A stretch of DNA of 64,000 nucleotides, taken from positions 16,405,378 through 16,469,377 of the forward strand of contig OY821519.1 in assembly GCA_963682025.1 (NCBI GenBank), in the 5' to 3' direction. Made by a program: the position numbers and the translations under genes. Origin of the DNA: Cordilura impudica. Taxonomy: Eukaryota; Arthropoda; Insecta; Diptera; Scathophagidae. The notes under the pieces were generated by a model that did no database searches, was not told where the DNA came from, and was given only the letters and a program-made list of their open reading frames with translations. Each line of letters opens with the position of its first letter. The first letter of the stretch is position 1. Of this stretch, positions 32,963-44,724 are shown piece after piece.

Positions 32963-33311
32963 TCTATATATATAAAATGGAATGTGTGTTTGTTTATTTG
33001 TTTATTTGTTTGTTTGTACCTTATAGGAGACCAAACCTCTGGACCGATCTTCCTGAAATTTTCACAGCATTTAACTGGGACTCTGGCATGACTAATAGGG
33101 TACTTTTTTCAACCACACCCACTTTTACGCCCACTTTTTTAAAATTATATAATTGCTCCCATATAATTTTTAACAGATTTACTTCAAATTGTATACACAT
33201 TATACTCCAGGCTAGGTAGAAATAAACATTTCTTACGCCACGCCCCCTTTCACGCCCCTTTTCACGCCAAATTTTGTTTGAAAGTTTTAAACTTTTTGTT
33301 CTCTGTACAAA

Positions 33312-33342
<31 letters not shown>

Positions 33343-34130
33343 ATATTGCTCTTAATACTGTTAACGTCGCCATATAACTATGAACCACGCCCACTTCACC
33401 GCCCCCTTTTTTTAATTCTATATTCTATATATATAAAAATGAATGTGTGTTTGTTTGTGCTTTATAGGAAGCCAAACCCCTGAACTGATCTTCCTGAAAT
33501 TTCCACAGCGTGTTACAGTGACTCTGGAAGGAATAATAGGCTATATAAATTTTTTATTGGACAAAGGGACGGTGCCACGCGCATATAACACAAAATTTGA
33601 AATCGTCATATCTCGGGAATTTTTTTACCTACAGCGGTCATATTTGGTACATATGATATCGGCATGAATAGAAATACATACCAGAAAAAAGTGGGCGGGA
33701 CCACTCCCCGTTTTAGAAAAATAAAAAATCGTAATATCTTCTAAACTACTGGAAGGATCGTCATGAAATTTTCACAAAAGGATATTTTTACAAAATAATA
33801 AGTCCTTAACTATATAAAGTTGTTAGTGGGCAAAGGGGCGTGGTCCCGCCCATATAACCCAAAATTTAAAATCGTCATATATCGGCCATTTTTTAACCTA
33901 CGGCATTGATATTTGGTATATTTCGTATTGAAAATAATAGAAATAGTACTACAAGAAAACTGGGCGGGACCACACCCTTTTTAAAAAAATTATATAAAGT
34001 GGTTAGTGCAGTAATTAATTCTAAATTAAATAAATAATATTTTGTTAATGTATAAATATATTTTTTTTTAATTTTATTTTATTTTATTTTATAACGATGA
34101 GGGCTAGCGAAGCACACCGGGTTCAGCTAG
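32963..34130 (+). mobile_element. Helitron family F with two 5' ends and one 3' end
   Basis: 5' ends at 32963 (TCTATATATATAAAATGGAA) and again at 33424 (TCTATATATATAAAAATGAA); a single 3' end AGCACACCGGGTTCAGCTAG at 34111-34130, followed by T. The interior has GTGGGCGGGACCAC-type sub-repeats and (AAAT)n at 33306-33345. Non-coding. The arrangement is a truncated unit joined head-on to a complete ~707-bp unit. Confidence 0.72.
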
Positions 34131-34139
34131 TTTTTTATA

Positions 34140-35525
34140 TTTATTAACTTGCCGACAAATTTTTATTTCAATTTGCGGTAGCGAATCAATGTCAGCTCCT
34201 CCGAATCAATGTCATCCATATTTCCAAACAAAAAATTATTGATCGTGGTGCGGTAACGACCTCCATTGATCGTAATGCGAACTCCGGCTTAATTTTTAAG
34301 CCAATTGATCTGAACTTGGCCCATAGTCTTGTTGTGATATAGATTAACGCACAGTCACGGAGTGCTTTAAAACCCATTTTCCCTTAACCGGCCGATCTGA
34401 AACTTAGTCCATAGACTTGCCGTAAAACACAAAGAACTTTGACATAGACACGCACAGTCACGGATAGATTAAAACCTCACTTCTTCTCATCCGATCGATC
34501 TGAAACTTTGTCCATAGACTTGCTGTGGCCAAGGATTAATTTTAAGATAGTCACACACAGTCACGCTTAGTAACGCATAGTCACGGAGTGATTTAAACCC
34601 CATTTCCGCTCATCCGATCGATCGGAAACTTGGCCCATAATCTTGTCGTGCCTAGAGATTAATTTTGGGGTAGTCCCGCATAGTTAACCACAGTCACGGA
34701 GTGCTTTAAGACCCATTTCCCCTTATCAGATCGATCTGAAGCTTGGTCGATAGACTTGCCGTGAGAAAAGATTAACTTTGGCATAGTCATGCACAGCCAC
34801 GCATAGTCACGCACTGTCACAGAGAGATTCAAACCTCACTTCCCCTTATCCGATCGATCTGAAACTTTGTCCATAGGCTTGCTTTGGCCAAAGATTAATT
34901 TTAAGATATTTACACACAGTCACGGAGTGATTTAAATCCCTTTTCCCCTCATCCGATCGATCTAAAGCTTGGCCCATAGTCTTGTTGTGCCTAGAGATTA
35001 ATTTTGGGGTAGTCACACATAGTCACGCACAGCCACGGGGTGCTTTAAAACCCATTTCCCCTTATCCGATTGATCAGAAACTTTGTCCATAGACTTGTTG
35101 TGATCAAAGATTAATTTTAAAATTATTCGAAGAAATAAGTTCCGATCATGCCACCAGCGTGTAAAACACACGAAACGGTGCAATTTTCTGGATGTAATGG
35201 AATCTGTAGGGTCTGTTGTCGATTGGTCTTACTCCTCCATATGCAGCTATTTTGTTTGTTAACTAAACCGTTGCTGAACAAAAATTCGGGTGAATTTCCA
35301 ACTGCTCTAGAGCTCAATCGTGGCTTTAAGTCCTGCAACAGATAGATCTTATACGGGTGTAGGCCAAGATCTTTGCGCAAAATTCTCCACTTAGTGGACA
35401 GACAGAGACCTGATTCTTGCGATCGACGACGAATTTCGTTTACAGTGACGATATTCTCTTCAGTACGTACATTCCTTCAACGTGTTGGTGTTGGTGGCTT
35501 TCTTTAGAAATTATGTGGCGTGAAA
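34140..35525 (-). pseudogene. Mariner-type transposase 4, split by a tandem array
   Basis: On the minus strand from 35525: NIVTVNEIRRRSQESGLCLS, RILRKDLGLHPYKIYLLQDL and KP, then NGLVNKQNSCIW, LHPEN and AGGMIGTYFFE ending near 35123. It resumes at 34290 as VRITINGGRYRTTINNFLFG and ends near 34150. The two parts are contiguous in the family (IGPYFF...VTVNG-RY--M). The segment with the first Asp (FSDEAHFWL) is deleted between KP and NGLVNKQN, and the region with the second and third Asp is missing. No terminal repeats recognised. Confidence 0.72.
34290..35112. repeat. Trimeric higher-order tandem array of ~110-bp units
   Basis: Eight units begin with variants of CCGATCGATCTGAAACTTGG at about 34302, 34391, 34492, 34615, 34729, 34851, 34955 and 35068. 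Three types alternate: A (TTTTGGGGTAGTC ... GGAGTGCTTTAAAACCCATT), B (CTTGCCGTG, CTTTGGCATAG ... GAGAGATTCAAACCTCACTT) and C (CTTGCTGTGGCC, TTTTAAGATAG ... GGAGTGATTTAAACCCC). The order is A-B-C-A-B-C-A and a last C-like partial unit, period about 340 bp. Units end in runs of CACGCACAGTCACG. Related single units lie at 28910-29000 and 49490-49740. Confidence 0.8.
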
Positions 35526-35689
35526 TCTATGCACACTTCGACGGATGGCTGGCTCAGATGGTGCTGGATTTGGAACAATATTAAAATCATAATTCTTTTG
35601 CTCTACTTTTTTCTAAAAGATGTGAGAGGCTTGTGATCTCCTTAGAATTCAGGATGGCCGCTGTCTTCAATTTCATTCTTTCAACTTCA

Positions 35690-35850
35690 GTTTCAACGGA
35701 ACCGAAATAACCTCATTCAACGGTTTAATTCGGGTCATTCCAGACTATGTCATCATCCTTGATTGTTTCTTCATCGCAACATTCATCTACTCGATCAGGA
35801 GGAAGTACATTCACACAATTAAAATTTTCGTCATTAAAAACAAAAACAAA
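35690..35850 (-). pseudogene. Possible piggyBac-like N-terminal relic
   Basis: The minus strand reads FNCVNVLPPDRVDECCDEET, IKDDDIVWNDPN and a stop. An acidic stretch after a V-PP motif resembles the N-terminus of many piggyBac-type transposases (I--PPE-DV-TDEE...DD). The match is short and no catalytic part follows, so this is tentative. If correct, it is a different element from 29728-30811. Confidence 0.28.
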
Positions 35851-36961
35851 AAAAAAAAACAAAAATTGTTGGTAAGAAAAAAAAAGTTTCCAAATATTTT
35901 AACAATAATTCAGTTTGCCGGATTATATCACCATTATCCGGTTTTCTTTAAGTGTATCACCACATTCACCAGCTTTACACAGTGACCATATTAAACACCA
36001 AAATCGCAGACACATTAAAACACTGACAGTTCCATGTGGTAAATATCTTTATAAACAAATGTTGGCATATTCCTGTTGTCGGTGTTTTGTTGTTGTTGTT
36101 GTTGTTTTATTGTTTTTGGAATTTTCTTAATTAAAGCTCTACTCTCTTACATTCATAATCTTCTTAAGCTAAATGGCCACTTTGGCGAGTAGCTAAAGTT
36201 ACCGAACAGTGTTGTTGGCCTTACGTTGTTGATGGCTGTGTGAAATTATGGCCTGGGGTAGGTGGATGGAGAGATTTGAGTCATCAGATGTCATTGAAAC
36301 GATTAACGAGATTTTCGTGTTCGTTTATTTGTGTGATTTAAGTTTCCTGTTTTGTTGTTCCTTCAGCTTGTTTGTAGATTATTTATCTGTTTCTTATATA
36401 GAATTTTTTTTTTGATATTTTTAATTTTTTATGTCATTTCTAGGCACTGATAAATGAATTATGGCCTCTAGTCAGATAAACAATATTCGTACTTTAGTGA
36501 TTAAGCAGAGGAATTACAAATGCTGGGCAATGTTGCAAACATATGGTGATTAATTATCGTAATTGTTGTTATTAGTTTAATTGAATTAAAGCTTACAGAT
36601 TAACTTTATCGTAAACATTTTATAATAGAGTACTAAGAATTGAAGGTTTTTATTTAAGTCACATAAGTAATTAATATATTTTTATTTTGTGAATTAGAGA
36701 AAATTATTAGAAGAACTTTTTTTAATAGCCAAGTAAGAGTGATACCAACTTTGATTTCCATAACTTGTTCTGTAAGGCATTTCTATGGTTTGATCATGTT
36801 CTAATTATGCATTGTGACAATGAGGTTAAGAACCTATACCCAGAACCATATATAATGAGGTAAAAGAGTATGTGATTAGTAACGTTGATTACTTTTTTAA
36901 TCTAGATGCCGTTTCATTTATGAAAGCTCTGTTATTTCTTGCCATTGCAATGATTATCTAA
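35851..36961. other. Non-coding stretch, possibly unique
   Basis: A (TTG)n run lies at about 36087-36107. No gene or repeat family recognised. Confidence 0.4.
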
Positions 36962-37355
36962 TCTGTAATACTAATAGGCAAGGCGATTTCTTGTGACCGA
37001 TATAAGTATGTCAATTTTGATCATAGTTTGACCAAAAATTCCTCATTTGAAAGGCTATTTCTTTTGGCTGTCCATCAGTTTTACAGATTTTTAAATTTTT
37101 AAATTTTTTTTGGAGTAAAATTATACAATGCTCTGTGTGTGTGTTTATTAGGTTTGTTAATGTGTTTGCAAAAAGCCCTGTATTGTATTGAAAAATAATT
37201 TTTGACATAAACCAATAACGGCAATAAAAAGTGTTGAGTTGTGAATTGGCTAAAATTGATTAGCATACCTTTAGGCTCTTATAAAATAATTTATTAAATA
37301 AAAAATAATATTTCCTTGAATTTGCATTCGAATTTAGAAGGCTGGGATCTGCTAG
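36962..37355 (+). mobile_element. Short Helitron family H, copy 4
   Basis: Starts TCTGTAATACTAATAGGCAA after A and ends GGCTGGGATCTGCTAG before T. The hairpin is weakened (CATTCGAATTTAGAAGG). Length 394 bp. Confidence 0.82.
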
Positions 37356-38847
37356 TATATCAATAATTTTCTTTGAAGTATCAACTAGATCATTGCAATA
37401 TTATGGCTGATTTAAAAAAAAAAACTATTTTAGATGTGAATGTCTAGTGAACTGTTGAGCCAGATACAAAATTATGTAAAATTTGTAAGTTCGAGTATGA
37501 AATCATAATTAAATTAACCATTTTGTAAGGAAAATGTTAAAGGTCCCTGCAAACATTCACCCACCCGCAGTAGGATGTTTTTGCATTTCAGCCAATCATA
37601 TATTCGTATTGTGATTCTACAAAATTATTTATTATCATGAGGTTGCATTGAGTATGATTTACTTGTGTGTTCAGTTTAAAAGTGTTGATTTATTTCCAAT
37701 GAAAGTTAAATAAATCTTTATCTTTTCCATCATTGTTATATATTTCTGTGCGGTATTTTTTTTGTTGCTTCTCTATTTTATATGATAAATGTTGGTATTT
37801 GTTTAAAACTAACAATGTTTTTATGTGTTTGTTTATTTTTTTTTTGCTACTTTGTTTTACAAACCATGCAATTGATTTTTCATTATGAACTTGAACGATG
37901 GAAACACAAGAACTTTTCATACTTTTCAGCTACAGACAATAATAAAAATATTTTTTTGAGGATTTTTTACTAATGACTAAATGTTGCTTGTGTTCATTTG
38001 AGATATAAATTTTTTTTTTTTGTTCATATTCCATTTAAAAGTAATACCAAAAAATAAACAAATAACATTAAAACACTGCAGTGAATAGCAATATTTTTGC
38101 AAAATGCCAAAGAATTTACCAACATTTGTTGGTTTCTTTAGTGGTTGATAGGAGAAGAAAAAACCCTCTTTTGAATAAACAGACAAGAGTATGACAATAG
38201 AAGTATGACCAATAAAAAAATAAAAATATTTAAAATCAACAAAGCATGTTTTATGAATATTAACACTGAATTTATCAAAAATAAAACTTTTATTTAATTT
38301 ATTGATGTAACATTTTCCGGTAAAGGAGTGAACGGATTTTCGTAACCAACTAAGAAATAATTAAAACTTAATAGTCATTTAAGAAATATTTAAGAATTTG
38401 GTCCTCTGGCTCATAGAGTTCCCACAATATGACAGTTTGAAAAGTGAAACTTTCAGAATTGGATCAGCATATTCATGATTATTCTAGAAAGCGATTTAAC
38501 CACAAGTCGAGTTGAGGTATCATTTGAAAAGTATTAAGATCACTTTCAATACGAGCTAGGAGCATCATTATTACAGCGAAAATATGAGACTCTCTTTAAA
38601 AGTGTTTATATATTTCTAACCTTGATAGGGCCAGTATAACCCTTTTTTGCTGATACCTCCCGGACTTCTCTTAATTGTCAGATGTTCGGCATCATTTTTA
38701 AAAACCAGATGAATTTTTTGCCGATAAACTTTTACTTCTTAAGCGATTTTTTAAATGAGTATTTCGATAAAAATATGCAAACACATGTATTTAAAGCGAA
38801 ATATGCAAAAAAAATCCTAGTACAAATAAAAGCCATTTAATTTTATA
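37356..38847. other. Non-coding AT-rich stretch, no feature seen
   Basis: No repeat or motif-bearing frame recognised. Confidence 0.4.
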
Positions 38848-39215
38848 CTAGCAGATTCCAGCCCTCGAAATTCGAGTGCAAATTCTAAGAAATTTTATTT
38901 TTTCTTTAAATAAAGACCATAAAGGTATGCTAATCAATTATAGCCAATTCACAAATCAACAGAAAAAAACAAACTCATTTTTATTACTAACACATCAAGA
39001 AATTTAATAAAGCATTGTATAATATTATGTATGTGTTAGTAGCAACTTTTAATGCAATTTTCTCAAAATAAAGGAAAAAATTTAAAAATCTGTAAATCTG
39101 CAAAACGCATAAAAAGAAATACCTTTCAAATAATTTACGTTTGGTCAAAATCGGGATAAAACGGTGGAACAAAATATCGGTCACAAGAAATTGCCTAGCC
39201 TATTAATATTATAGA
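38848..39215 (-). mobile_element. Short Helitron family H, copy 5
   Basis: Left CTAGCAGATTCCAGCCCTCG with a clean hairpin CTCGAAATTCGAG; right GCCTATTAATATTATAGA. Flanks A and T. 368 bp. Confidence 0.87.
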
Positions 39216-39371
39216 TATATTGATTCGGATGGATATTTACGAAAAGGTTCAATAAATGAGTATTTGGATGCAAATATCACAAAAAAAAAAATGCAACTGT
39301 TCATCAACGCCAATTTATTTGAATCAAAATCAGTTTATATAAGGAAAACACATTAAAGGATAAAAGATACT

Positions 39372-39990
39372 TCAGAGGTTGACAGAAGGGCAATAGTTAG
39401 AGCAGCCGCAAATTCGGACCAGTCAGAAGCGAAAATCGAATCTGAATTGGACAATTAAGCTGGTGTTTGAACTGTGAAGCATGTTATTCGCAGTGCTAAG
39501 CACCTGAAATTATTAAAACTTAAAAAAATCAGCACTGAATGCCGCCCGCAAGAGATATATTTTGCTTTTTTCAAGTTTTTATATTTTCAGATGAAAATTT
39601 AGCCGGATGGGCTAGATGGGTATAACTTTTACTTCAATGATCTGTGTAAAGAAGAACGCTTTTCGAATCATCACCAGCGCCATGAAGACGGTTTATGGTA
39701 TGGGCAGTGATATTCTGTTATGGAACCTGTGCTTTTAAATTTTTGACTTCCAAAATGTACGGGGTAGTAGACAAGAAAGTAATAAAAATTACATTTTCAG
39801 AGTTAGGAAGCATGCTTGGACCACTACCATGGTTTTTCCAATTCATAGCTCCAACGGTTAGAATTTGGATTCAAGCCCAAAACTTACCCAGTATTTTCTT
39901 CGTAAGGAACTGTGATACCTTCTGTAATTTTGTGACATTTACGTTTCGAAGCGGTATATTTGGTGATCCAGCTTTCAAGAGTAAGAGTAA
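39372..39990 (+). pseudogene. Tc1-type transposase relic, N-terminal and central part
   Basis: Frames in order: RRAIVRAAANSDQSEAKIES (helix-turn-helix), TVKHVIRSAKHLKLLKLKK, IFSDENLAGWARW near 39588 (first Asp), GYNFYFNDLCKEERFSNHHQ. Then GLWYGQ / MVWAVIFCYGTCAFKFLTSK and finally APTVRIWIQAQNLP near 39850-39885, which corresponds to the NAP-H---V--W---N segment that follows the second Asp. Every step needs a frame change, so this is an old relic. The C-terminal piece may be the fragment at 42251, displaced by Helitron insertions. Confidence 0.65.
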
Positions 39991-40059
39991 AATCAAGTGA
40001 ATTTAAAAATTTTGTAAATTCTCTCTTTCATCTTTTCCTTTAATAACAGATGACAGCAC

Positions 40060-40345
40060 GTAAATTTTTAAAGCTCTCCCTATCATAGTATTCGGGATAT
40101 GTCATATTCAATATATTCTTTGTAAGTGAGGTCTATGCCCATTTATCCGATCCCCTCCAGTAGTTGTGCTACTAATATTAATAGCATGTGGTAACACAAT
40201 CATTTGCAAAGCTCTCCCTATTGTAATATTCGAGATCTGTTATATTGAATAATCATTTTATATGGAAGGTAGCAAGCTGACTTAGCCGATTCTGCCAGCT
40301 TTCAGCTTTTAACTTTTGACCTTTTGCAAATAAAATGTGCTACGT
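40060..40345 (-). mobile_element. Helitron G-type sub-repeat fragment
   Basis: Two diverged copies of AAAGCTCTCCCTATCATAGT (40070 and 40210) match the reverse complement of the GAGTACTGTAATAGTGAAAG sub-repeat inside Helitron G. No ends present. Confidence 0.45.
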
Positions 40346-40413
40346 GTAATTTCAAATGATTTCTTTCCTCTCAATGAGATACACTTTGTAGGTTTCCAAT
40401 ATTTTATAATAAA

Positions 40414-41540
40414 CTAACTGTAACCCGATGAGCTTCGCTACACCCATCGTAACGAAATAAAAAACGGAATATATTTTGTAGAAAACTATTTCGTTTATAC
40501 TAGCAGATTCCAGCGCCCGAAATTCGAGTGCAATTTCTAGGCACTTTATTTTTCAAATTAGCTAATTCACAAACCAACACTTTTATGGTTTATTATTGTG
40601 AACGAAGATTACAAACTCACTAACAAATTTAGCAAATTTAATAAACCAACACATAGCATATGTATAACTTTATGTATGTGTTAGTAGCAACTTAAAATGC
40701 AATTTATCCAAAATAAAGGAAAGAATTTAAAAATCTGTAAATCTGGTGAACAGCTAAGAAGAAATACCTTTCAAATAATATACATTTGGTCAAAATCGGG
40801 ATAAAACGGCAGAATAAAACATCGGTCACAAGAAAACGCCTTGCCTATTAATATTATAGATTTGGCGATTTTTGATTTTGTTATTGCGATTTTAGATTTT
40901 GGCGATTGTTTTTATTCTCGATTTTCTGTTTTCACGATTTTTGTCTTTGGAATTTTTTGGTTTTTTTTTTTTGCCATTTTTGGTTTTAGCGATTTTTGAT
41001 TTTAGAGCTTTTTTGATTTTGGCGATTTTGGACTTTAACGATTTTTGATTTTTGCTATTTTTGATATAGCCGATTTTTGATTTTTGGCGATTTTTGTTTT
41101 TCACGATTTTCGGTTTTGGTGATTTTGTTATATTTTACGACTACTCACATGATTATTAATGTACTTTTCAAAAGTACATAAATAAATAAAGACTGTCATT
41201 TTCATAGTACTTATTATTTTATTTTTTTTTTGTATAGGAGCAGTCACGGCCATTGGTCCAATCCCGTCCATTTTTAGGGCAACTACTCACATGCAAGGCT
41301 TTCTCTATTACAGTAGTCTATATATATGACATTAAAAGTTTACTTTGTACGGTGGGTGCCGCGTTGATTGGTCCGATCCCGCCCATTTTTCCGCGATTCT
41401 TCAAATTAGCATATTATCGACATGTACATACATAGTTTCAGAGGTCTTGCTGAGGTAGTACCTTAAATATTATATGTTAAAATTAGATGTTAAAAATTCA
41501 CTTTATATCGGAGGTGCCAGTGGTCTAGCGTCCTATACAC
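40414..41540 (-). mobile_element. Helitron family G, copy 3, 5'-truncated, hosting family H
   Basis: Minus orientation. 3' end at the left CTAACTGTAACCCGATGAGC (CTAA for CTAG) with GCTTCGCTACACCCATCG. Then the inserted H copy at 40500-40860. Then the ATCGCCAAAA-type array at 40862-41130 and GGGCGG/CCAATGG sub-repeats up to the segment TTCACTTTATATCGGAGGTG near 41505. The 5' end is lost. Confidence 0.65.
40500..40860 (-). mobile_element. Short Helitron family H, copy 6, inside Helitron G
   Basis: Left CTAGCAGATTCCAGCGCCCG, right GCCTATTAATATTATAGA. Flanked by TATA and TTTGG, that is A and T, with Helitron G sequence on both sides. 361 bp. Confidence 0.87.
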
Positions 41541-41828
41541 CAGACACTATAAAGAAACGTACAAAGAAACCAAAACGCACCATTTTTAGGCAACATAAGG
41601 AACTATTTTAACCGGAACTTTATTAAATTGAAAATACTTCTTTGGTTAGTAAGCTAGAACATTCATGTAAAATTTTGCCAAATTCAAAGGCTTATTTTCT
41701 TTGTTTATTTAAATTGTTTACAAAGTTATTATCCTATTGGTTTTTAAAATGACGCCTCAGATTATGCAACTTTACATGCCTTTAGTTTTTTAATTTTAGT
41801 AAATTAAATATTAATCATACGGCTTGAG

Positions 41829-42185
41829 TCATTAACATTAATAGGCTAGGTGATTTCTTGTGACAAATGTTTTGTTATCCCGATTTTTACCAAGCGTATA
41901 TTATTTGAAAGGTATTTCCTTTTAGCCGTTTTGCAGATTTCCAGATTTTTAATTTTTTTCCTTTATTTTGAGTAAATTGCATTTAAAGTTGCTACTAACA
42001 CATACATAAAATTATAAAATATTATGTGTGTCTTTATTAAATTTGTTAATGTGTTTGTTAATGAGTTTGTTATCTTTATTCACAATAAAAATAAACCATG
42101 AAAGTGTTGGTTGATGAATTGGCTAAGCTGAAAAATAAAGCTGCCTAGAAACTACGCTCGAATTTCGAGCGCTGGAATCGGCTAG
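41829..42185 (+). mobile_element. Short Helitron family H, copy 7
   Basis: Starts TCATTAACATTAATAGGCTA (5' end slightly changed) and ends GCTGGAATCGGCTAG before T. Perfect hairpin GCTCGAATTTCGAGC. 357 bp. Confidence 0.84.
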
Positions 42186-42250
42186 TATATATACATATAC
42201 TAACATGAAACAAAATCATAATATAAGTGCTGAGGGACTTTACCTTTCAG

Positions 42251-42370
42251 GAAGATGATGAGTCTAAGTACACCAGTAAGCTGCTAAATACTTCGGAGAT
42301 AATAACACCAAAAAAGACTATCAGAGTAAGGGTGGTCATTATCAATGAGAGAGGAGCAACAAAGTATTAA
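42251..42370 (+). pseudogene. Possible Tc1-type transposase C-terminus
   Basis: Reads KYTSKLLNTSEIITPKKTIR, VRVVIINERGATKY and a stop. Tc1-type proteins end in a similar R--AVI---G--TKY pattern. It follows Helitron copy 7 directly, and downstream is an AT-rich tail with ACTTTGTTCAGTTTTGTTGG that might be a terminal repeat. Short and tentative. Confidence 0.35.
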
Positions 42371-42399
42371 TATTCTATGAAAGATATGTTTTTTTTATA

Positions 42400-44160
42400 A
42401 AAAATTTTTGAATTTGCACTTTATTTTGTCCCAAAAATTTAATACTTTGTTCAGTTTTGTTGGATTAATGAAAAATAGTAAGTCTAATATTTTTGATTTA
42501 AAGTTTTGTGTATAATACGGAAATATTATAAACGAATTTTATTAGGTTGTAAACATTAAAATTAAATAAAACAATTTTTTCTTCAGCGAAACGAAACAAC
42601 CCTCGAGTAGCACTTTATATTGTCCAATAGTGTATATAATACTAAGAGAGAAAATTTAGCAATATAAAAGTTCAATCTTCGACCAAACATAAAACTTATC
42701 GGCTGCTATTTAATTAGCCATTTCTAAAGAACACTTTAGCCAAACGAAAAATATTGCAATCGCTAAAAGTATATAGAAAAGTATATTTATATATTTATTT
42801 GTATAATAAAATAACTATTTGTATGTTTGTATAGTTTAGCAAATGCTGTTGAATTGCTTAAAAAGGGAACAAAAAATAAATAAAACATTTTGCTGTTATG
42901 TAGAGTGTAAAAAGAAGATTTTCAATTTGATCTATTGCGGTTGTAAAGCTTTATATAAATATCTACTGCTAAACATACATACTTATATAGTATATAAGCG
43001 GTCTTTGGATCTATACAATATAATATGTATATATTAGTGTCATTCAAAATTATATGGGATAACAAGATGTCCATCAGAAAAAGGTTAAAAACCACATAGA
43101 AGCAAAAGATTGGCATAGTATTTTGTATGGAATTTTATATTAAACAGAAATGAAAATATAATAAATACTTAAAGTACAAAATAGAGATAAGTATATTTTA
43201 TATTTGTTTGATATGGGGTAAATAAATTTTTATATAAAAACGATTTATTTGGAAAAAAAAAAAATAATAGAAAATAATGTTATATATTTATTAATTTTTT
43301 TCGAATCAAGCAAAATTTACCAAAAAAATTTTATTTAACAAAAATAATATAATAAAGATAATATTTTTTAAAATAAATAATTGAAAAAAAGTATAATAAT
43401 ATCAATATATTTTCACCAACAAATGTGATCCAAAAAGAAAAAAAAAATGTATATATATTTTTTCACCAAAAAATTATTGCAGTCCAAAAATTAAAAAACT
43501 GAAAGACACACTAATGATTTATCAAAAAAAAAAAATAAAAAAAATAAATAAATAATAAATAAATAAATATTAAATATTTTGATGATTGAGTTTGAAATTA
43601 TTCAGGCTCCAGATCAAATGTTTTTACTTTAAAAAAATTTATCTATATTCTGCATGACAGGTTATACAGCTGTTTCGGGAAGAGTCACCAACCCTCATCA
43701 GTACCCAAAAGCAGTAGATAGTTTGTTTGGTAAAAAGTTAAGTTCATATGTACTTGCTGAAAATAACCAAATGAGAATTCAAGCAAAAGTTGTACTATTT
43801 AAGCCTCTTCCAATATAACAAACTAAAATATAGAACAATTTTGAAACAAATATGTTTTGTATACGAGTACACATTGCAACATACATGTCTAAAATAAGAT
43901 TTTTTTTTTGTAAAAAATAACAAAATTAAATATTTTGTTTTGCTTTTCCCAATAAAATATTAAAAAAAAATATTTGTGCATCAAATATTTTTTTTTTTTT
44001 TTTTTGGTATATTTACTTTTCCCAAAAAATTATTTCTGTTAAAAAACTAAAAGATTCAATTGTTTTATATGAAAATTATTTCTGTAAAAAATTACAAAAT
44101 AAAAGATTTTAATGTTCTCTTTAAAATATATTAATATGTATATACAATGTTAATTAAATA
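42400..44160. other. AT-rich non-coding DNA with irregular TTCACCAAAAAA repeats
   Basis: From about 43260 the sequence is over 80 percent A+T by eye. It has loosely repeated TATATTTTTTCACCAAAAAA and CAGTCCAAAAATTA blocks; similar text occurs at 48040-48190. The patch at 43640-43720 (CTGTTTCGGGAAGAGTCACC, CCTCATCAGTACCC) resembles sequence often seen near Penelope-like ends, but I cannot support an element. Confidence 0.5.
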
Positions 44161-44524
44161 CTAGTAGATTCCAGCACTCGAAATTCGAGTGCAATTTCTA
44201 GGTAACTTTATTTTTCAACTTAGCCAATTCACAAACCAAAATTTTTTTGTTTATTATTATTGTGAAAGAAGAAAAAACTCATTAACGAGCACATTAACAA
44301 ATTTCATAAACACGCACATAGCATTGTATAATTTTATGTATCTGTTAGTAGCAACTTTAAATGCAATTTACGCAAAACAAAGGCAAAAATTTAAAAATCT
44401 GTAAGTCTGGTGAACAGCTAAAAAGAAATACCTTTCAAAAAATATATGTTTTGTCAAAATCGGGACAAAGCGGTAGAGCAAAACATCGATCACAAGAAAT
44501 CGCCTAGCCTATTAATAGTATAGA
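44161..44524 (-). mobile_element. Short Helitron family H, copy 8
   Basis: Left CTAGTAGATTCCAGCACTCG with perfect hairpin GCACTCGAAATTCGAGTGC; right GCCTATTAATAGTATAGA. Flanked by A and A rather than A and T. 364 bp. Confidence 0.85.
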
Positions 44525-44724
44525 AAATAATAATTTATTTCAGCTCTAAAATACAAATTAGAAAGAAGAGCTCTAAATAAATTAATATTTTATAAAAAAA
44601 AAAGTAAATTAAAAAGAGAATCCTACTCTACGATCAGCTCTTAACGTATGACTTAATTTTTCTAGCGTTTCACTTTGAAATGCTAGTGATGGATGAGATT
44701 TTTACTTATTCTGCTTTTAAATAA

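Noticed and set aside
34290..35112. CRISPR-like regularity of the ~110-bp repeats
   Set aside because: Whole units repeat head to tail with no unique spacers, and the context is a eukaryotic transposon.
43630..43725. Fragment resembling a Penelope-associated end (CTGTTTCGGGAAGAGTCACC)
   Set aside because: Too short, and no coding or terminal repeat beside it.
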